Source: CADEED01 sp035286365
GTDB taxonomy: Bacteria; Pseudomonadota; Gammaproteobacteria; Steroidobacterales; Steroidobacteraceae
Length of the DNA stretch: 16,632 nucleotides
Direction of reading: 5' to 3'
Assembly (NCBI GenBank): GCA_035286365.1
Contig: DATHJZ010000275.1
Span: 1-16,632, forward strand
Program-made: the position numbers and the translations under genes
Shown here: positions 15,196 to 16,632 of the stretch, piece after piece
Numbering within the stretch: the first letter of the stretch is position 1
How the letters are laid out: each line of letters begins with the position of its first letter
Notes under the pieces: model-generated
The model's input: the letters and a program-made list of their open reading frames with translations, nothing else
What the model was told of the DNA's origin: nothing
Database searches by the model: none

Positions 15196-15905
15196 CCCGT
15201 TGCTGCCAGCAAAAATGTATTCACCGTGAGGCGGCCAGTGCGCGGATCGTTGTTTGGCACGAACGACGCCGGCGTCGTTACCGAATGCAGGCTGTTGCCG
15301 CGGTAGATCAGGGCTCGATTGAAGGCGCAATCGTACTTCGCAATGCGCTCGAACATCGCTGTGTCCTCATCGATGAAGCGTGCCGCTGGAATGCCGTGCG
15401 CTTTGACTTCCGCATTCACCGCCTTGATGTAACCCTCGCGATTCTCCTCGGTGATGACTTCGATTCCGCTGCTGCGATGACGGTAGAAGGAGGTCCCGCC
15501 GTGTTCAGGACCGCACAGATAATGGAGCAGTGCGACCCGACGCGGATCCGGGGAGTCGAAATGAGGCACGCGCTGGAAGGCGACCAGATTCGCGGCCGGG
15601 GTCACGACGAGCGAGAAGGTTGAATCGGTGACCGACAACTCTGTGCGCAATTCGAACGTTGACTGGATCAGATCGCGGAGCTGCTGCAGCGCCGCCTGGG
15701 CGTATTCCGCGGGCGCGGAACTGCGTACGCCGGGATAGTAGAGGGACCGGGCGCTGTAGTCAGATCGGCTCGCGGCGACGTCCACGAGTGCCTGCGGATC
15801 GGGCCACATGCCCTCGATCACCACCACAGGTGAGCGCTCATTACCGATGAAATCGACGCGAACCTGCAAGCGAGCTCCCGCGAATTCGTCAGCCTGGACG
15901 GTCAT
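15192..15905 (-). CDS. DUF6445 family protein, putative 2OG-Fe(II) oxygenase-like (copy 2)
   Basis: A 237-residue paralogue of the protein encoded at 11444-12130. Shared landmarks are SLYYPGVR (YYPG.R in copy 1), VPHFDSP (His115, Asp117), HYLCGPEHGGTSFYRHRSSGIEVIT, YRGNSLHS (His207) and DPRTGRLTVNTF (Arg222/Arg225). The HxD...H...R order again suggests a 2OG-Fe(II) type double-stranded beta helix, but no activity is known to me. The two copies differ throughout, so the duplication is old or each was acquired separately. The ATG at 15903-15905 has GGAGGA about 13 bases upstream, inside the 12-base palindrome CCTCCCGGGAGG (15920-15931). The gene begins about 50 bases after an rRNA operon terminator on the same strand. 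Confidence 0.8.
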   Translation of the reverse strand: MTVQADEFAGARLQVRVDFIGNERSPVVVIEGMWPDPQALVDVAASRSDYSARSLYYPGVRSSAPAEYAQAALQQLRDLIQSTFELRTELSVTDSTFSLVVTPAANLVAFQRVPHFDSPDPRRVALLHYLCGPEHGGTSFYRHRSSGIEVITEENREGYIKAVNAEVKAHGIPAARFIDEDTAMFERIAKYDCAFNRALIYRGNSLHSVTTPASFVPNNDPRTGRLTVNTFLLAATG

Positions 15906-15950
15906 TGTATTGCGGCGATCCTCCCGGGAGGAATTCGCCGAGTCGCGGCC

Positions 15951-15988
15951 AAAGAAAAAGCCCCCGTCACCTTCGTGACGGGGGCTTT
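15951..15988 (-). terminator. rRNA operon terminator
   Basis: A perfect 14-base-pair stem AAAGCCCCCGTCAC (15957-15970), loop CTTC, GTGACGGGGGCTTT (15975-15988). On the - strand it is followed by a U-rich TTTTTCTTT. It lies about 10 bases beyond the 5S 3' end and ends the rRNA transcript. Confidence 0.92.
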
Positions 15989-15998
15989 CCTTGTTAGG

Positions 15999-16115
15999 AC
16001 CCTGGCAGTGACCTACTCTCGCATGGCAGCTGCCACACTATCATCGGCGCGGAGCGTTTTCACTTCCGAGTTCGAAATGGGATCGGGTGGTTCCCGCTCG
16101 CTATAGCCGCCAGGG
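15999..16115 (-). rRNA. rrf: 5S ribosomal RNA
   Basis: Read on the - strand it begins CCCTGGCGGCTATAGCG and ends CACTGCCAGGG, so the terminal helix pairs. It contains the conserved CCCATTTCGAACTCGGAAGTGAAA-type loop C/helix III region and the ATGCGAGAGTAGG segment. About 117 nucleotides, as expected for a proteobacterial 5S; ends are good to a few bases. Confidence 0.95.
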
Positions 16116-16313
16116 AATTCTGTTTAGCGATCCGACCAGGCTAACAACCCGATCCAATCGCCCAATCCGATAGTCTTTTTGATTTGACGCCCAAGTCGCG
16201 CGTGAACGCCGTCAGGACATGTCGCATTCACAGATGTGAATGCTCCAATGACATCACTTCGCAGCAGCGCGTCAGAACGCGTGGCCAGCAACAGCCAAAC
16301 TGCTTGAAGTTAT
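16116..16313 (-). other. 23S-5S internal transcribed spacer
   Basis: About 198 bases between the 23S 3' end and 5S. No tRNA cloverleaf, gene or clear repeat is seen. It will contain RNase III/E processing sites, which I cannot place exactly. Confidence 0.75.

Positions 16314-16632
<319 letters not shown>

Noticed and set aside
16116..16313. tRNA in the 23S-5S spacer
   Set aside because: No cloverleaf or T-loop consensus was found in the spacer on either strand.

Overview
The window is GC-rich DNA (roughly 60-65% by eye) from a Gram-negative bacterium. It carries a large outer-membrane TonB-dependent receptor, Tat-exported and 2-oxoglutarate-oxygenase-type genes, and the 3' end of an rRNA operon whose 5S and 23S look proteobacterial. 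The gene set points to a plant-polysaccharide-degrading gammaproteobacterium of the Xanthomonadales/Nevskiales/Steroidobacter kind; that placement is an inference from gene content.

Region 1 (1-6838, + strand) is a tight catabolic operon. The order is xylX (3' end only), xylA, xylB, xylC, xylD, then a polyol/fructuronate-type long-chain dehydrogenase and a Tat-signal Dabb-domain protein. The first five are the complete oxidative (Weimberg) D-xylose pathway, in the order known from Caulobacter crescentus: xylose -> xylonolactone -> xylonate -> 2-keto-3-deoxyxylonate -> 2-ketoglutarate semialdehyde -> 2-ketoglutarate. The sixth gene could reduce fructuronate, so the operon may handle both sugars of glucuronoxylan.

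Region 2 (6817-11443, - strand) holds a SapC-family gene, a strong terminator and a 1077-residue TonB-dependent receptor. Upstream of the receptor are about 500 bases without a gene. These contain three copies of an AGCGCT-centred site at exact 22-base spacing, close to the XylR box of Xanthomonas. This suggests that the receptor imports a xylan-derived sugar and is controlled with xylose catabolism.

Region 3 (11444-15905) is an oxygenase/halogenase cassette on the - strand. It contains an FIH-like cupin/JmjC protein, a flavin-dependent tryptophan-halogenase-family protein and two DUF6445 proteins with an apparent 2OG-Fe(II) HxD...H site. A small DUF1851-type gene lies on the opposite strand in the middle. 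Genes of these kinds are often seen next to TonB receptors and SapC, but what they modify is unknown; this is the most likely undescribed system here.

Region 4 (15957-16632, - strand) is the end of an rRNA operon: the 3' part of 23S, a spacer without tRNA, 5S and a strong terminator. The cassette starts only about 50 bases beyond that terminator.
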